Origin: Canna indica
Taxonomy: Eukaryota > Streptophyta > Magnoliopsida > Zingiberales > Cannaceae
Direction of reading: 5' to 3'
Length of the DNA stretch: 64,000 nt
Assembly (NCBI GenBank): GCA_034359265.1
Contig: CP136890.1
Coordinates: 54,305,501-54,369,500 of the forward strand
Part shown: positions 46,734 to 57,829 of the stretch, in pieces
Layout: every line of letters starts with the position of its first letter
Position numbering within the stretch: the first letter of the stretch is position 1
Notes under the pieces: model-generated
What the model was told of the DNA's origin: nothing
What the model saw: the letters and a program-made list of their open reading frames with translations, nothing else
The model's database searches: none
Made by a program: the position numbers and the translations under genes

Positions 46734-48455
46734 TGTTGGGTCATGGAGGACCGGGCAAATAACAAAAAAATCATTACAACGTAGCGAAAGAAAAAACTGA
46801 TCCTCTACCCAATCAGATCCATGCATCTAGGTTAAATCGATACTATGTCAAGAGTTATACCTTGGATGACCGAACTTCGTCTTCTGCTCCGCGAATCCAA
46901 GACCACAATCTTACTCCGGATCCAAGGTATTGTCAAGCGACGAACACCCTCTACGATTAGCACACGGATGAACGCAACGAGTTGGGTGGCTTTCGAGTGC
47001 TACATCGGCTCTACGAAACACCTTCCGATATGGACGAGCACGGAACACCTTCCGCGCTCTCCTCTCTTTCTCTCTCTCTCTCTAGTGGAGGTCGGCTTCC
47101 ATAGAGGGAGCTCGGCTTCCTTTCAAGAAAAGGTCAGCAGCCACCCGGAGATGATCATTTGCATGTCTAAGCCATAGGCGAGTATTTATAGACACGTCAA
47201 TCATATTGAACGAGTCATCACTACTGTTGATCAATTCAAAGCCTTATCCAAAAACTTAAAATGATTTTAATGACCGAATAAAATATATCATTGATAACAA
47301 TTATCAATGATGAATTTCCTAAATTCAAGATGTCAATTATAATGTATTCTTTAATACTGAATATTAAAGATACATTACCAATTATGATCAACGTAATTCC
47401 GATTTTAAATCTTATTTAAAATTAAATCCTAATTTGAAAACTCCTTTTTTTTCAAATTCAAAATTAATCTCCAAAATTTCCAAAAGAGAATTGCAGGTTA
47501 ATGGTCATGCAGATCCAATCCGATGAGTCACAATCCTGAGCCCAATTCGCCCTATGTGTGCGACCCTATAGATTCACTTAACGTTGGCTATGGGTTCAAG
47601 TCACATTTATAACCCACATGTCATAAGCGGCCTCTAGCAAGGCATTATGACTACCCAAGTCAAATGAAGATCGGTGATCCGAGCAACCTAACTCGTGTGA
47701 TATCTAGATCGAGCATAAGTCATGGATTAAATCATCCTTATATTGCTCAATCTGGTTTTTTGATTCCTGAGTAGACCGACATAACAAATTACATTGAAAC
47801 CCTTATCAATTCATTTGAGCATGACCATGCATTTCTTTAGTCACACATATCAAGGGGCCCAGAGATATCTCTCTCATATACGAGAAGGACAAATTCCTTC
47901 ACAACTACACATATTCCTCAGTATGATTCATTTTATGTCCAACGATAGTCCTTATTACCACCCGGTTAAAGGTGATATTAGACTAGGTCAAAACATAGAA
48001 TTCCTCATGTATGAATCCATGGTGACATCAGGTTGGAGGACTGACATATCACTACCGCTGGAGATATACTAATGATATAATCCACCTAGTGTTCTCACGA
48101 TGGGTCTGTCTGACACCATGTTTTCCAACATGTGTCTATGATTTGACTTTGATCACATATCCATGACCAATAAAATATGATCATCGTCAGTCAGACTGCA
48201 TACTGGCCTTCATTCATTATCGTTCCAAGAAAATGACTGACTAGGGACTATTTAGAAGAAGATTTCAACTGCATTAGGGTTTTACTATCAAGTCTCGTAC
48301 TTGATGACCATTAGGCGGAATCAATCATTCAAGAAATCTCTTATCAAATCAAACATGCTCATAATGAATAACAAGATAAATTAAATGTTCCATTTAAAAC
48401 AAAAGGAAAGTAACAATGTCAATTTGTTCCAAATGCCTAGGCCACACTACTAACA
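46734..48455. mobile_element. Solo LTR 1 (1,722 bp)
   Basis: Starts TGTTGGG and ends ACTAACA (a TG...CA element with short inverted ends), flanked by perfect 5-bp TCTTT duplications. It contains no gag or pol and no primer binding site or second LTR, so it is a solo LTR left by LTR-LTR recombination. Superfamily and orientation are not settled. The 110-codon frame 46845-47177 has no family signal. Confidence 0.88.
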
Positions 48456-48460
48456 TCTTT
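48456..48460 (+). repeat. Solo LTR-1 target-site duplication, right copy
   Basis: TCTTT, after the CA end. Confidence 0.85.
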
Positions 48461-48919
48461 GTCGTGTCATTTGCGCCTCTTCAGCTTTTGCGCCTGGCAC
48501 GGTGGCTTAATAATAGGGATCTCTCTCTTCCGTGGAGGCTCCTGATTGACGCTTGTCTTTTCATTTTGGAAGAGTAATCATGGAGGAGAAATTGTTCGAA
48601 CATTCCTTGTTGTTTTCTAGGAAATCATCGTTGGCCGGTTGGTCGGTTGGGATTTGTTTGTGGTGCGGTTGTTAGCCTTTCAATTAGGGGTTTATCACTT
48701 GTGTGCCCATAAAATAATTTCATCCTTTCCCTTTTCGAACTTTTCTTATAGTTCTGGTGCTCGGTGTTTTGGAGGTTTCCACTAGTGTTTCTTTCGTTGA
48801 TCCCTCCTTCTTCTTGGGCGATCTTTTGTGCTTGTGTCGGCTTGTCCTTGCTTGTACCCATGGTGAGAAGAAATGTTGCCGTCGAACCAGAGGTAAGGCC
48901 GCAAGGGAGGGGCATTGGC
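48461..48919 (-). other. Gypsy composite interior between two solo LTRs
   Basis: About 460 bp of the composite's own noncoding DNA. Overlapping open frames occur on both strands but none shows a recognisable domain. Confidence 0.55.
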
Positions 48920-48924
48920 TCTTA
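48920..48924 (+). repeat. Solo LTR-2 target-site duplication, left copy
   Basis: TCTTA, repeated at 50156-50160. Confidence 0.85.
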
Positions 48925-50155
48925 TGTTGGCCCAAGGATTTCACCTATACCTCACTCTCTATTTTGATGATAACAAACATGTATCTAATTCATTTGGTGA
49001 GTTTTGAGTTCAGATTAATAGAACGATCTACCTACGAAGTTTGTTCGAAAAAACACAAAGAATCAAGTAAAAACGGCTCTGGTGGCGATTGAGTTGAAAC
49101 CAGTTTAGGCTTAAAATCAAGTGTAATATATCCCTAGGATATGAACCTAATTAATTACCAAAAGTTTTCAATTCATAAATAATATTCCGGATGGGATGTC
49201 GTAATGTCCCGGAATAGCCCGAAACATCCCGAAATAGCCCAAAACATCTCGGATAGACATCCTAGAATAACCCGAAACAACCCGAATGGACATCTCAAAA
49301 TAGCTCGGAACAACCTGGATGGACATCCCGGAATAGCCCGGAATAATCCGGATGGACATCCCGGAATAGTCTAGAACAACCCGGATGGACATTCCAGAAT
49401 AAGCCCGAAAACTATCCAAAATTCCCAAAATTTCTACCCATCGAACTTGTTAGAAATCGAGCTCCTACCCTTGGGATCTCTATATAAGCTTCCAAACTTA
49501 CCTTCCTTTGTCCCCAATAATTTATTGAGCAAATTCTTAAGTGTTTGAACTTTCAAAGAGTAATCTAAAGCCCTAGTTCTCACTTCTACACTCTCAAGTG
49601 GTGGTTTTCAATTTTCAACCCTCTCAAGGCAAAGCTCTTCATCTTCTTGAGGCGTTGGAAGTTTAGAAGGCCGGAGAAAGGAGCACAACATGTTATTTTT
49701 ACTTTTATTGCTCCTTTATTGTGTTTTTATCTTGTTGTGTTGACTTGATAAGCTAGTTTGCAAGGTGTGCTTGTGAAACACCTTGGTGTGGTTGTAGAGA
49801 TTTATTTTGCTAGAGAATATGTGTTGAGATTTTCTCAAAGGATTGAGAACTAAATCCTCATTGTATTCTTAGGAAAAATTTCATCTATGAAGTGTTAAGA
49901 TTAGAAATCCTTGGTGAGGAGCCAAGGTAATGGAGTAGGCGGGTTGGCCGAACCATTATATATCGTTCTTGTTTGCATTGTCTCTTACTTGATTATTTAC
50001 TTGCTTATTGTGCTTAGCTTATCATCCATAGCATCCATATCCAAAAACTCATGCTAAAGTATTAAGTTGCTTAAAACCGAAAAGACTAAATCGAAGCTAG
50101 AGTTTGATCACACACTATTCAACCACCTTTCTAGTGTGGATATTTGAACAACATC
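48925..50155 (+). mobile_element. Solo LTR 2, Ty1/copia type (1,231 bp)
   Basis: Starts TGTTGGCCCAAGG, has TTTTGATGATAACAAACATG near 48973, a hallmark of certain large plant copia LTRs, and ends TTGAACAACA. Perfect 5-bp duplications TCTTA flank it. Two diverged relatives lie at 52511-53270 (5' part) and 56900-57760 (3' part). No internal region remains. Confidence 0.9.
49256..49410. repeat. 33-bp minisatellite inside solo LTR 2
   Basis: Five units begin GACATCC / GACATCT / GACATTC at 33-bp spacing, each like GACATCCCGGAATAGCCCGG plus ACAACCCGGATG-type DNA. Degenerate units extend left to about 49190. Because 33 is a multiple of three, an open minus-strand frame (49168-49428) reads a matching 11-residue repeat (GYSGMSIR), which is probably incidental. 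Confidence 0.9.
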
Positions 50156-50160
50156 TTACT
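50156..50160 (+). repeat. Solo LTR-2 target-site duplication, right copy
   Basis: TCTTA, after the CA end. Confidence 0.85.
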
Positions 50161-50199
50161 CTTGGGTTAATCATAGGATACGGCGGCAAGGTTTGGTGA

Positions 50200-51302
50200 T
50201 GACTGCCCTGAGCAACATTCAAGCCTTCCTAGACAGGGTAAAGATTTCTTGTTATGGCAATGAGGGTTCTTATGATTGTCTCCCCTATTCTTCTGCGATT
50301 AGGATTTTCCATAGTGGGGAGTTTGAATTTGTCTTCATGTATAGGGTTCTGTTTGAGGAACTTGGAGTTTGATTGCCTTTCATAGACTTCAAGCGGGTTG
50401 TGCTAAATCATGCAAATGTAGCCCCTTCGCAACTGTACCAAAATAGTTGGACAACTGTTTGTTGCTTTGAGATTTTGATGCAATGTCTCAGGCTTGAGCC
50501 GAGTTTCTACGTATTTTTTTCTTTCTTTCAAATAAAGAGCTCTCAAAAGGGGATTTTGGTGTCTCTCCGTAGTGTTTCAGGGAGGAAACTCTTTAATTCG
50601 TTCAAGAGTTCTCAAAATAACATCAAAGAGTGCTTCTTCAAGGTGAAGTCGAAGTCGTTTCTATGTCCGTTTTACTTGGACCCTAACTCCCAAAAGAAGA
50701 TATTTCCTTTGTCCTAGACAGAAGAGCCCATGTCTATCGTGCATGTAGAGGAAGGTAGACATGTGGCTCAATTGTCAACCCTGATAGGTAGGCTGAGGGA
50801 GTCCGTGCCAGATGAGTATGAAGTTCGTACTCAAGAGATTGAACTGTTGAAGCTCGAGTTGGTCGAGGTCAGGAGGGCGAAAACTCGCGAGGTTGAGCGT
50901 TTGAATGCTAATTGCTCGATTGAAGGTGGTGGAGGATAGGTGCAGAAAGGAGCTAGAAAAACTTCACCTTATCTTCGGATGTTAGTAGCATAAAGTTCTC
51001 GTCTACGGACCGAGGCATAGAGATGTAGGCAGATGGTGAGGGATTTTGAGAACGAGGTGAATCGTTGCCGAGATACCATGTATGTTGAAGGTTTCAACAG
51101 GGTGATTGAGCAGGCTCAATTTTTTGCTCCTAAGGCTAACTATTTTGGAGTTGATTTCCTCAATGAGGTGCGGGACGTCGCTTTGGTGAATCCTGAGGCC
51201 GAGGACGGGGTTCGTGGACCTTCCAGAGAGGAGTTGCCAATTGTCGCTCCGAATGAAGTTCCCGTTGCGCCGGCTGAGGCCGAGGTCTCTCCTCCCTCGT
51301 AG
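50200..51302 (+). pseudogene. Opposite-strand frame of the gypsy composite, Transposase_28-like plus coiled coil
   Basis: Three plus-strand frames in a row form one degraded protein. 50200-50717 contains LPFIDFKRVVLNHANVAPSQL, a Cys/Phe/Leu-rich core, and SGRKLFNSFKSSQNNIKECFF, resembling the plant family Pfam names putative gypsy type transposon (Transposase_28). 50730-50939 has a heptad-like segment (EVRTQEIELLKLELVEV). 51033-51302 ends in an acidic, Pro/Glu/Val-rich tail. Stops at about 50371 and 50715 break it. It runs opposite to the gag/protease of the same composite, as do antisense frames of some Tat-lineage gypsy elements. Function unknown. Confidence 0.6.
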
Positions 51303-51327
51303 TTGTATTTCAAACGGCCCGTATGTG

Positions 51328-51335
51328 GGCTATCT
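51328..51335 (+). repeat. MITE target-site duplication, left copy
   Basis: GGCTATCT, repeated exactly at 51917-51924. Confidence 0.93.
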
Positions 51336-51916
51336 TAGGGCTGGCAATTTCTGATACGACACGGTAACCGAACACGACACAACACGGAGTTACACAGGTT
51401 CGAGTTTGGCTAAATGTGTGTTTTGATTAAACGGGTTCAACCCAGATTAACATGATTATTTTAATCGTGTTAATCCGAGTTGAACCCATGTAACCCGTAT
51501 AAACACGATTAAACTCATTTAACTAAAAGTGTTTAATCGTGTCACTGAACCTATTTAATCCATTTACTCGTTTATAAGGATATATATATAATAAAAAGTA
51601 AAAAGTTACGGATGTTGGGTATGTCTTGATATTAATAGTCTTTCTACTATGTTTAATTTTTAATTTCAGTAGCTTTCATTTTGTTCACTATTAAAATTAT
51701 GTTTATCGTGTTGTATCGTGTAGGTGTACACATGTACACGTTTAGACACATTTACTTAAACATGTTAAGTGTGTCGTGTCGTGTCAACCCGGGAATAAAA
51801 GGGTTGGGTTCGGGTTTGCATATTCGGACATGTTTAATAAATGGGTCGGGTTCGAGTTTAGTCTTTTAGAACACGAGACACGTTTAGACACGACACGACA
51901 CAGATTGCCACCCTTA
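51336..51916. mobile_element. hAT-type MITE, ACACGAC-rich, in the gypsy composite
   Basis: A 581-bp element with termini TAGGGCTGGCAA and, reverse complemented, TAAGGGTGGCAA, flanked by an exact 8-bp duplication. Subterminal DNA repeats ACACGACACGACAC and GGGTTCGGGTTT-type motifs. It has no coding capacity. The TAGGG...CA end resembles the MITEs at 20439, 32532 and 37179. Confidence 0.95.
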
Positions 51917-51924
51917 GGCTATCT
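51917..51924 (+). repeat. MITE target-site duplication, right copy
   Basis: GGCTATCT, exact copy of 51328-51335. Confidence 0.93.
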
Positions 51925-52149
51925 AGTTGTCTATAATGAATCGTCGCCCTCTACGAGATGTTGAAGTGTTTAACTATTACCCCTTTGTGGGTCCATTTTT
52001 GCACCTTCGGGCTTCTATGCGCACTTCTTATTGTGATCGCAAATTGCATTCTTTGATAATTTATAGTCGATTTTTCCTGCGGTGTTTGCCCGAGGTCAGA
52101 CTCCGCATGGTGAATTTTGAATTTACTCTTCGAGGTTAAGTGGTGATAG

Positions 52150-53575
52150 TAAGGCTGAGTGAGGGCTCTAAGGCTAGAAGTAGTGGCGCGATGGTTGACG
52201 AGCCAAGCTGGTGAAAATCGAGTCTTGGTGGTGTAAAGGCTATGAGGCTGGACGTAGCAACTCTGTGGTCAAGGATCGCGCTCAAGGGGTCAAGCTGAGC
52301 TCACTGAGGAGCGTAAGGCAGGACCGCACGATGAGTCGAGTAAGGGCTTTGAGGCCGAAAGGAGCGGTGCGATGGTCGACGAGCCAGGCTAGTGAAAATC
52401 AGGTCCTTGTCGTCTAAGGGCTCTAAGGCCGAACGTAGCGGCTCTGGGGCCAAGGATCACGCTCGGGGGGTCAAGCCGAGCTCGCAGATGAGTGTAAGGC
52501 AGGACCGTGTTGTTGGCCTAAGATTTTCAACATTGGTCTTAATATCGATTTTGATGATAACAAACATGAAACTAATGATTTCATGGAGAGTTATTTTCAG
52601 GTTCCATATCGGTTAGTGTACGACATCCCTGATCAAAGAAATCAAAGAAATCGGCAAGGACGCTCGTTGACGCTCGAGATTCTTCGGGAAGTTAGAGTTT
52701 AGATTTAAGGTATCTAGCATGTGTTGTAATTCTCTTTTATGATGCAAAGAACCCAAAAACTAAACCTGAACCCCAAAATATGAAAATCCGAAAACTGCCC
52801 TGGATTTTACTAACCCTAGGGAGCTCCTTGGAGGGCTATATAACCTAGATATTTTTTTGGCACCAAAACGCCGGTAATTGTTCCTTAGGTAAAAACTAGA
52901 TAATGAGATATTTTAAAGGAATTTTTGGAAGTCTTTATCCTACCCATACTTGACCCGTAAGATTATAAAATTTCTATTTTTTGGAAATTTGTACTAGACC
53001 CCAAAAGATATATTTTGATTTTTTAGATATTTTTATTGAATCCAAGTGGGGGGTAATCCTTATATAACATTTATATTTTAAAGTTAGTAAATGTTATATA
53101 AGTAGACTTAGCGAAGACCGAACCCATAAACGAGCAAAAAAATTAGCAAACTGGGCTAATTTTTCCAATTTCAGTCGATCGAATGGTGCTCGAAATGGGC
53201 AGAAGCCATTCGGTCGGTCAATCGGTCGATCGACGATTGACCGGCCTGCGATCAAAAGGCAAAAACGGCTAGGAGCGTAAGGCACCACCGTGCGAGGGGT
53301 CGTGTAAGGGCTCTGAGGTCGAAAGTAGTAGCGTGATGGCTGACGAGCCAGGCTGGTGAAAATCGAATCTTGGTCGTGTAAGGGCTTTGAGGCCGAAAGT
53401 GGTGGCATGATGGCCGACGAGCCAGGTTAGTGAAAATCGAGTCCTGGTCGTGTAAGGATCGTGGGGCCGAAAGTAGCGGCTATGGGGCCGAGGACTGCGC
53501 TTGGGGGTTCAAGCCGAGCTCCCCGAGGAGCATAAGGCAGGACTGCGCGAGGGGTCATGTTTGTCTCGAGTTGCA
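52150..53575 (+). repeat. Tandem repeats of the gypsy composite, interrupted by an LTR fragment
   Basis: Units with GGGCTCTAAGGCC(G)AAAGTAG, GACGAGCCAGGCTGGTGAAAA and GTAAGGCAGGACCG recur with a period near 177 bp at 52150-52510. They resume at about 53270-53575 in shorter forms. Related 91-bp units occur next to LTR copy A at 11530-11870. An LTR fragment separates the two blocks. Confidence 0.75.
52511..53270 (+). mobile_element. Copia-type LTR fragment
   Basis: Starts TGTTGGCCTAAG and has TTTTGATGATAACAAACATG near 52549, as in solo LTR 2. It contains GGTCGGTCAATCGGTCGATC near 53210, similar to GGTCGACC-rich DNA in the 56900-57760 fragment. No CA end or 5-bp duplication is convincing, so the right end is set where the gypsy repeats resume. 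Confidence 0.6.
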
Positions 53576-54205
53576 GGATATTCACTGAGACGACGAGATG
53601 GTCACAGAGTTCCTGTGCACACACAAAAATACGAGAAATACAATTTTTATTAATGATAAAAAGAAAATTATGCGTACAGGAAAACACTCTATTCAAGCTT
53701 TATTTGCGCCTATTTGGGCGATTCGCGTATGACTTGAGTTGATACTCGCCCTTTAAGTTGTGTTGGGTTGGGGTCGCTTTTGCGTGTCTCGACTTGAGTT
53801 TTGCTTGGAGATTCTTTTTGACTGCTTACCTGCAGTTGTCAAAGGTGCCTGGTGAAGCGAAGTGTGAGGTTCTTGTTTTAGCCTGGTCGTTCTTGTTTGA
53901 GGCATTCGTTGTGGTATCGTTAGGCTTCTTTCTGATCGATGTAAAGTACGCCTACCTCCATTTTTGAAACGAAAAACTTCAGTACCAAATGGGGGGTTGA
54001 TACGACAGCTCCCAAACTATTTAAGGAGGGCTATCCCAAGATCATGCGATAAGGGTTGAGGATATCGATGACCAAGTATTTCACATCCACCATTTTTGCC
54101 TTTGGCTGGGAGTTGAATGTTGTCCTTAGCCATATGGCACATCGGACGTTGACTTTTTCTCCCGCGAAGCCCACTAACTCTCCCTTGCAGGGTCTGAGTG
54201 AGGCT

Positions 54206-54430
54206 TCAGTTAATTAGTTGCATTTTTTCGAAGGTAGAGTAGGGGAGGATGTCAGTCGAACTGCCTAAGTCCACTAGAACCTTCTTAATGATTAAGTTTC
54301 CCGCGATCACAGAAATCATGATTGGGTCATGTAGGTTTTCGTCAATTCCTTGAAAATCAAATTCATAGAGCGATATTACTAGGTTATTAGAGGTGGGCTG
54401 ATGTAGGCGAGTGGTGTTGTCGAGCATCAT
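54206..54430 (-). pseudogene. Gypsy aspartic protease remnant
   Basis: The frame reads YEFDFQGIDENLHDPIMISV and then VLVDLGSSTDILPYSTFEKM. That matches the plant Ty3/gypsy protease (VLVDxGSSADILF), except that the residue after the catalytic Asp is Leu rather than the usual Thr. Downstream the frame is stopped. Confidence 0.82.
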
Positions 54431-54879
54431 GATCGCTCGGAGGGATCTCTTTTTGGCCGAGCTTGATTCGCCGCCTCCTGCGAATCAGTCGACAATGTAA
54501 TCGATAACTCCTCAAAGTTTGTTTCATGGGCAATCAACTTGGTTGTTTTTCTCTTGGACCCGAGTGGGGATTTGGAGGTGTCCGGCTTCGGCTCCGACGT
54601 TGGTGGTCTCGGCTCATGCTTCGACCACGTTCCCTTCGGTGGTTGATATACTTGTCAAGGTGTCTTGCACAGACCAGGTCCTTGAGCTGGTCTCCGAGCA
54701 CTATGTGGTCTTTAGTAGTGTGCCTATAGGTGTCGTGTAAGGCGCATTGTTTGCTCATGTCAGCGTTGGGCGACAGCTAGCTTCTGCTTCCTGGCATTAA
54801 CAGGATGCCCGAGGAGCTTTAAGTCATAGATTTCACGAAGGATGATTTCCTTCTTGGCGTTGAACGGAGTGTGCCTTTC

Positions 54880-55952
54880 GTATGAACATTCGGGCAGGGT
54901 GGCAATATCGCCGCCTGGCCATTATCTCATTGACGACAACTGTTATCTTCGCCTCTTCTATTCGCTTTCCTAGACCTTTTGTCTTCGGTAGTGTCCCTAA
55001 CGTTCTTCCTGTCGGCCTTTTTGGCCTCGCGGAGTTCTTTCATTTCCATGAAGTTTGTAGCTGCTTCTTGGAACTCAGACATATCCTTTGGTTTCATCAA
55101 GGTGATCTGGTCGGCGAAGTATCTAGGCTTCAGCCCGTATTTTATGACGTAGAGTTTGACTCGGGGGTCGAGATTCGAGATCTCTACAGCTGTGGCTTGG
55201 AACCTTCGCACGTAGTCTCTTAGGGGCTTGTGTGGCCCTTGCTTGAAGAAGTGGAGGGCATCTTCTATCTTGGAGTAAATCCAGAATAAGGAGAATTAGT
55301 TGGTGAATTCGCAGGAGAGTTCCACGAAAGAGTGTATGGATCCCGGTGGAAGGGAGGAGAACCACAATAGAGCGACTTTCTCTAAGAAGGTCGGGAAAGC
55401 CCTGTAGAGGACGGGGTTGATCGCTCCGTTGAGGATCATCATGAACCTGAACATCGTCAGGTGTATGTTTGGGTCGCCCATACCATCGTAGGATTTCAGA
55501 GTGGTCGGCAACCTGAACCTAGGTTGGAGGCACGTCGCCATGATGTGCTCGTCGAAAGGTCCTACGTCGACAGGAAGAGGAGTAGCAACCTATGTGACTC
55601 TGGAATCTTTTCCTCTTCCTCGACGAGGTGTGTTAGAGACTAGTCTCCTTCTCTCCGAGTGATTGTTTTCTCAATGTTTTGAGCAGTGACGCTCGTGATC
55701 GGCCAGGGGCTGTTCCCGAGACCATGTCAGCATCTCGACATGGGTTGCTAACTATTGGTTCTCCGCCTCCAAGTCATTTATCCGACGCTGGGGTGCTTCT
55801 GGTGGGAAGTTGGCTGGTGTCGAAGCGTCGCTCCTCACTATTTCAACATCACTAGGTTGCGGGTGAACATCGTCACCGGAGCGTTGTTGTTGGCGTGCAG
55901 CGGTGGTCACTTGGCTTCGGGTTCCAACCATTGTGGGGCAGGTAATCTTTAC
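54880..55952 (-). pseudogene. Gypsy gag pseudogene of element C
   Basis: Begins MVGTRSQ just after the primer binding site (about 55932). It contains a decayed coiled-coil-like part, then the retrotransposon gag core at 55300-55541 (LPTTLKSYDGMGDPNIHL, YRAFPTFL, WFSSLPPGSIHSFVEL). The capsid tail follows at 54927-55211 (YVRRFQATAVEISNLDP) with a Lys/Arg-rich end. Stops and frame changes break it. Element D carries the same gag. Confidence 0.85.
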
Positions 55953-55957
55953 TCGGT

Positions 55958-55975
55958 CCCACAGTGGGCGCTAAA
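55958..55975 (-). other. Primer binding site of gypsy element C
   Basis: TTTAGCGCCCACTGTGGG on the minus strand directly follows the LTR. Element D has TTTGGCGCCCACCGTGGG at the same place, the common form in plant gypsy elements. Confidence 0.85.
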
Positions 55976-56399
55976 TATTCCTGCCCGAGGATCGAAGTAG
56001 TATGGTCCGGTTTGGTGTCTCTCCTGGTCGGGTGCAACTCCGGCAAGGGGGACCTGTAAAAGACACTCCGACGCTCAAGTCAATAGTATTCGAGGTGGAG
56101 ATAATGAAAATTGAAACTTAGGTTACCTGAGACATGTTGTTTCTGTATTTATTGTAGGGAGAGGTAATGACACTGCCCGATAATCTTGTGGGGATATTGC
56201 TCGGAATGGGTCGAGGGTGATCCCAGAGATGTCGAGCTCATAATGGCGTATGCCTCGTAATTAAGAAGGACGTAGATGTCCTTGTATGGTTGGGTAGAAT
56301 CCCCGGGCGGAGCCATTGGGTTTGGCTCGAGTCAAATTGGGGAGTGCGGGGCATTGCTGGGCCTGATCCAGCTGGGCATGATCCAACTAATCCAGTCCA
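55976..56399 (-). repeat. Gypsy-family LTR, copy C (5' LTR)
   Basis: Minus-strand start TGGACTGGATTAG at 56399; end GCAGGAATA at 55976, with the CA end mutated to TA. Followed by a primer binding site, so it is a 5' LTR. 424 bp. Confidence 0.85.
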
Positions 56400-56899
56400 A
56401 CCTCAAATGAAGGAACTGTGAAAAAAGCATCAGATCATCAAGCAAGGCACACACATGCACACCCTCCAACGGTGATCCACACTAGGGTTCCTCATAATAC
56501 CAAGAAAACTCCTTTTCTTGTTCTTATCACACTCCAAGGTGGAGAAAAGCTTCTTAGTTTGGCTTCCCTTCTTTAGGAAGGGGAGGCTGCTCTTGAGGGG
56601 AGGAGGTGACTTCTTTTCTTGAGGGAGAGGGGTTGGCTTCACAAGAGCATGAGGCCTCTACACAATGGCAAAGGGCGGCTCATTAAATATGAGAGGTCAA
56701 GATACCCCAACCAACCCTATCCCTAAATTTTTGGTGATGAGAAACTTCCTTTTTCTCATCCCTTAAATTTAGTCTCCTCAATTATAGTCAATCCCTAAAT
56801 TTTAGGTGAAGAGAAACTTCCTTTCTTCATCCCTTAAATTTAGGCTCCTCAAATTTAGGGATTGTGGAATCTTGTAGCCATTGATTTAATGAACCTTTT
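56400..56899. other. Unassigned repeat-like DNA with a ~72-bp tandem duplication
   Basis: No gene. TCCCTAAATTTT.GGTGA.GAGAAACTTCC recurs at about 56716 and 56788, each copy followed by TCATCCCTTAAATTTAG. It may be the LTR of the neighbouring gypsy pol relic, but nothing proves it. Confidence 0.5.
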
Positions 56900-57760
56900 A
56901 TTGTACCCAAAGACAAGAAACGTTGACACCGAAATAATTCAAGATGAATCTATTGGGCAAAATCTCAATCTTTGACAAATTTTTGGAACAAATTTTCATC
57001 GAAATTCGAAAAATAAAAAATCTAACCGAACCTTGATGGAAGTTTGACCAAAGATCGAGGTCGACCGACCAAAAATTGATCGAAGATCAACCAAAGGTCG
57101 ACCGACGATTGATCGAAAAGTACAACATATCTTTTTCGTTCTTGCCTCATCTGCCTATAAAACCTAGTTCTAAGCCTTCCTATGAGTTCTCAATGCTTCA
57201 TGGGAAATCATTTGATAACCATAAGCCTTGATTGAGTCATATTTTTCAAAACCTTAGCTTTGTAAGCCTATTCTCTTTCCCTTGCCTTCAAGCTTGATTC
57301 AAATCATCATCAAGGCATCAAGATGAGCTAGGATATGTGGTTGGTTATTTGCTCCTTTTGTCATTGTATTTTGTGGTTTATTTGCTTATTTGAAGCGTTT
57401 TATTTTTGACCTAGTGTGTTAGGTCAAGTGTAGAGTGGTTGCCTTGGTGTAGAGGCATAAGTCTATCGACGTAACTTAGTTTACTAGGATTAATTTTTAT
57501 TGTTATTAGGAGAAGATGTGTTGAAGGTACTCTTCGGGTGAGAGTAAGCCTCGGGGAGATGGTCGAAGCGTTAGCTTCTAAATCCCAAAGTGTAAGGAAA
57601 CAAAATTGATTTAGTAAAGTAAAGTTAAAATCCAAAACGGAGTGCTTAAGTAGTGAAGTAGGCGGTGTTGCCGAACCATAATAAATCTATGGTGTTTGCA
57701 TTGTCTATCTTGTGTGTTGCTATACTTGTCATTTATTATTGCTTCCATTTGTTGCTTAAA
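56900..57760 (+). mobile_element. Copia-type LTR fragment (3' part)
   Basis: AGTAGGCGG.GTTG.CCGAACCA and TTTGCATTGTCT at 57656-57710 match the 3' part of solo LTR 2 (49937-49985) in the same orientation. GGTCGACCGACC-type repeats at 57056-57120 recall the 53.2-kb fragment. The TG start is missing, so it is truncated. Confidence 0.6.
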
Positions 57761-57829
57761 TTGTGATTTGCCTGAGTTTACAAGAAGAGCTTAAAATCGA
57801 ACAATAGGGTAAATTTAGTATAATACAAC

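Larger units (their letters stand above)
46102..56399 (-). mobile_element. Gypsy-like composite (LTR B to LTR C), nonautonomous, heavily invaded
   Basis: In minus orientation: 5' LTR C (55976-56399), primer binding site, gag remnant, protease remnant, tandem repeats, noncoding DNA with an opposite-strand frame, 3' LTR B. No reverse transcriptase, RNase H or integrase was found between the LTRs, so it is a deletion derivative or a naturally nonautonomous type. Later insertions: solo LTRs at 46734-48455 and 48925-50155, a MITE at 51336-51916 and an LTR fragment at 52511-53270. The flanking 5-mers (ATTTC and ACCTC) do not match, so one-element status is inferred from LTR orientation and shared family, not proven. 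Confidence 0.6.

Noticed and set aside
46845..47177. 110-codon frame with Arg/Ser/Leu-rich sequence
   Set aside because: Lies wholly within solo LTR 1 and shows no recognisable domain.
48625..49092. Overlapping short frames on both strands
   Set aside because: No family similarity or codon pattern; noncoding gypsy interior and LTR edge.
49190..49428. CRISPR-like array
   Set aside because: The 33-bp units are contiguous with no unique spacers and lie in a plant LTR; it is a minisatellite.
46097..56404. 5-bp target duplication for the LTR B to LTR C composite
   Set aside because: ATTTC versus ACCTC match at only three of five positions; not accepted as a duplication.
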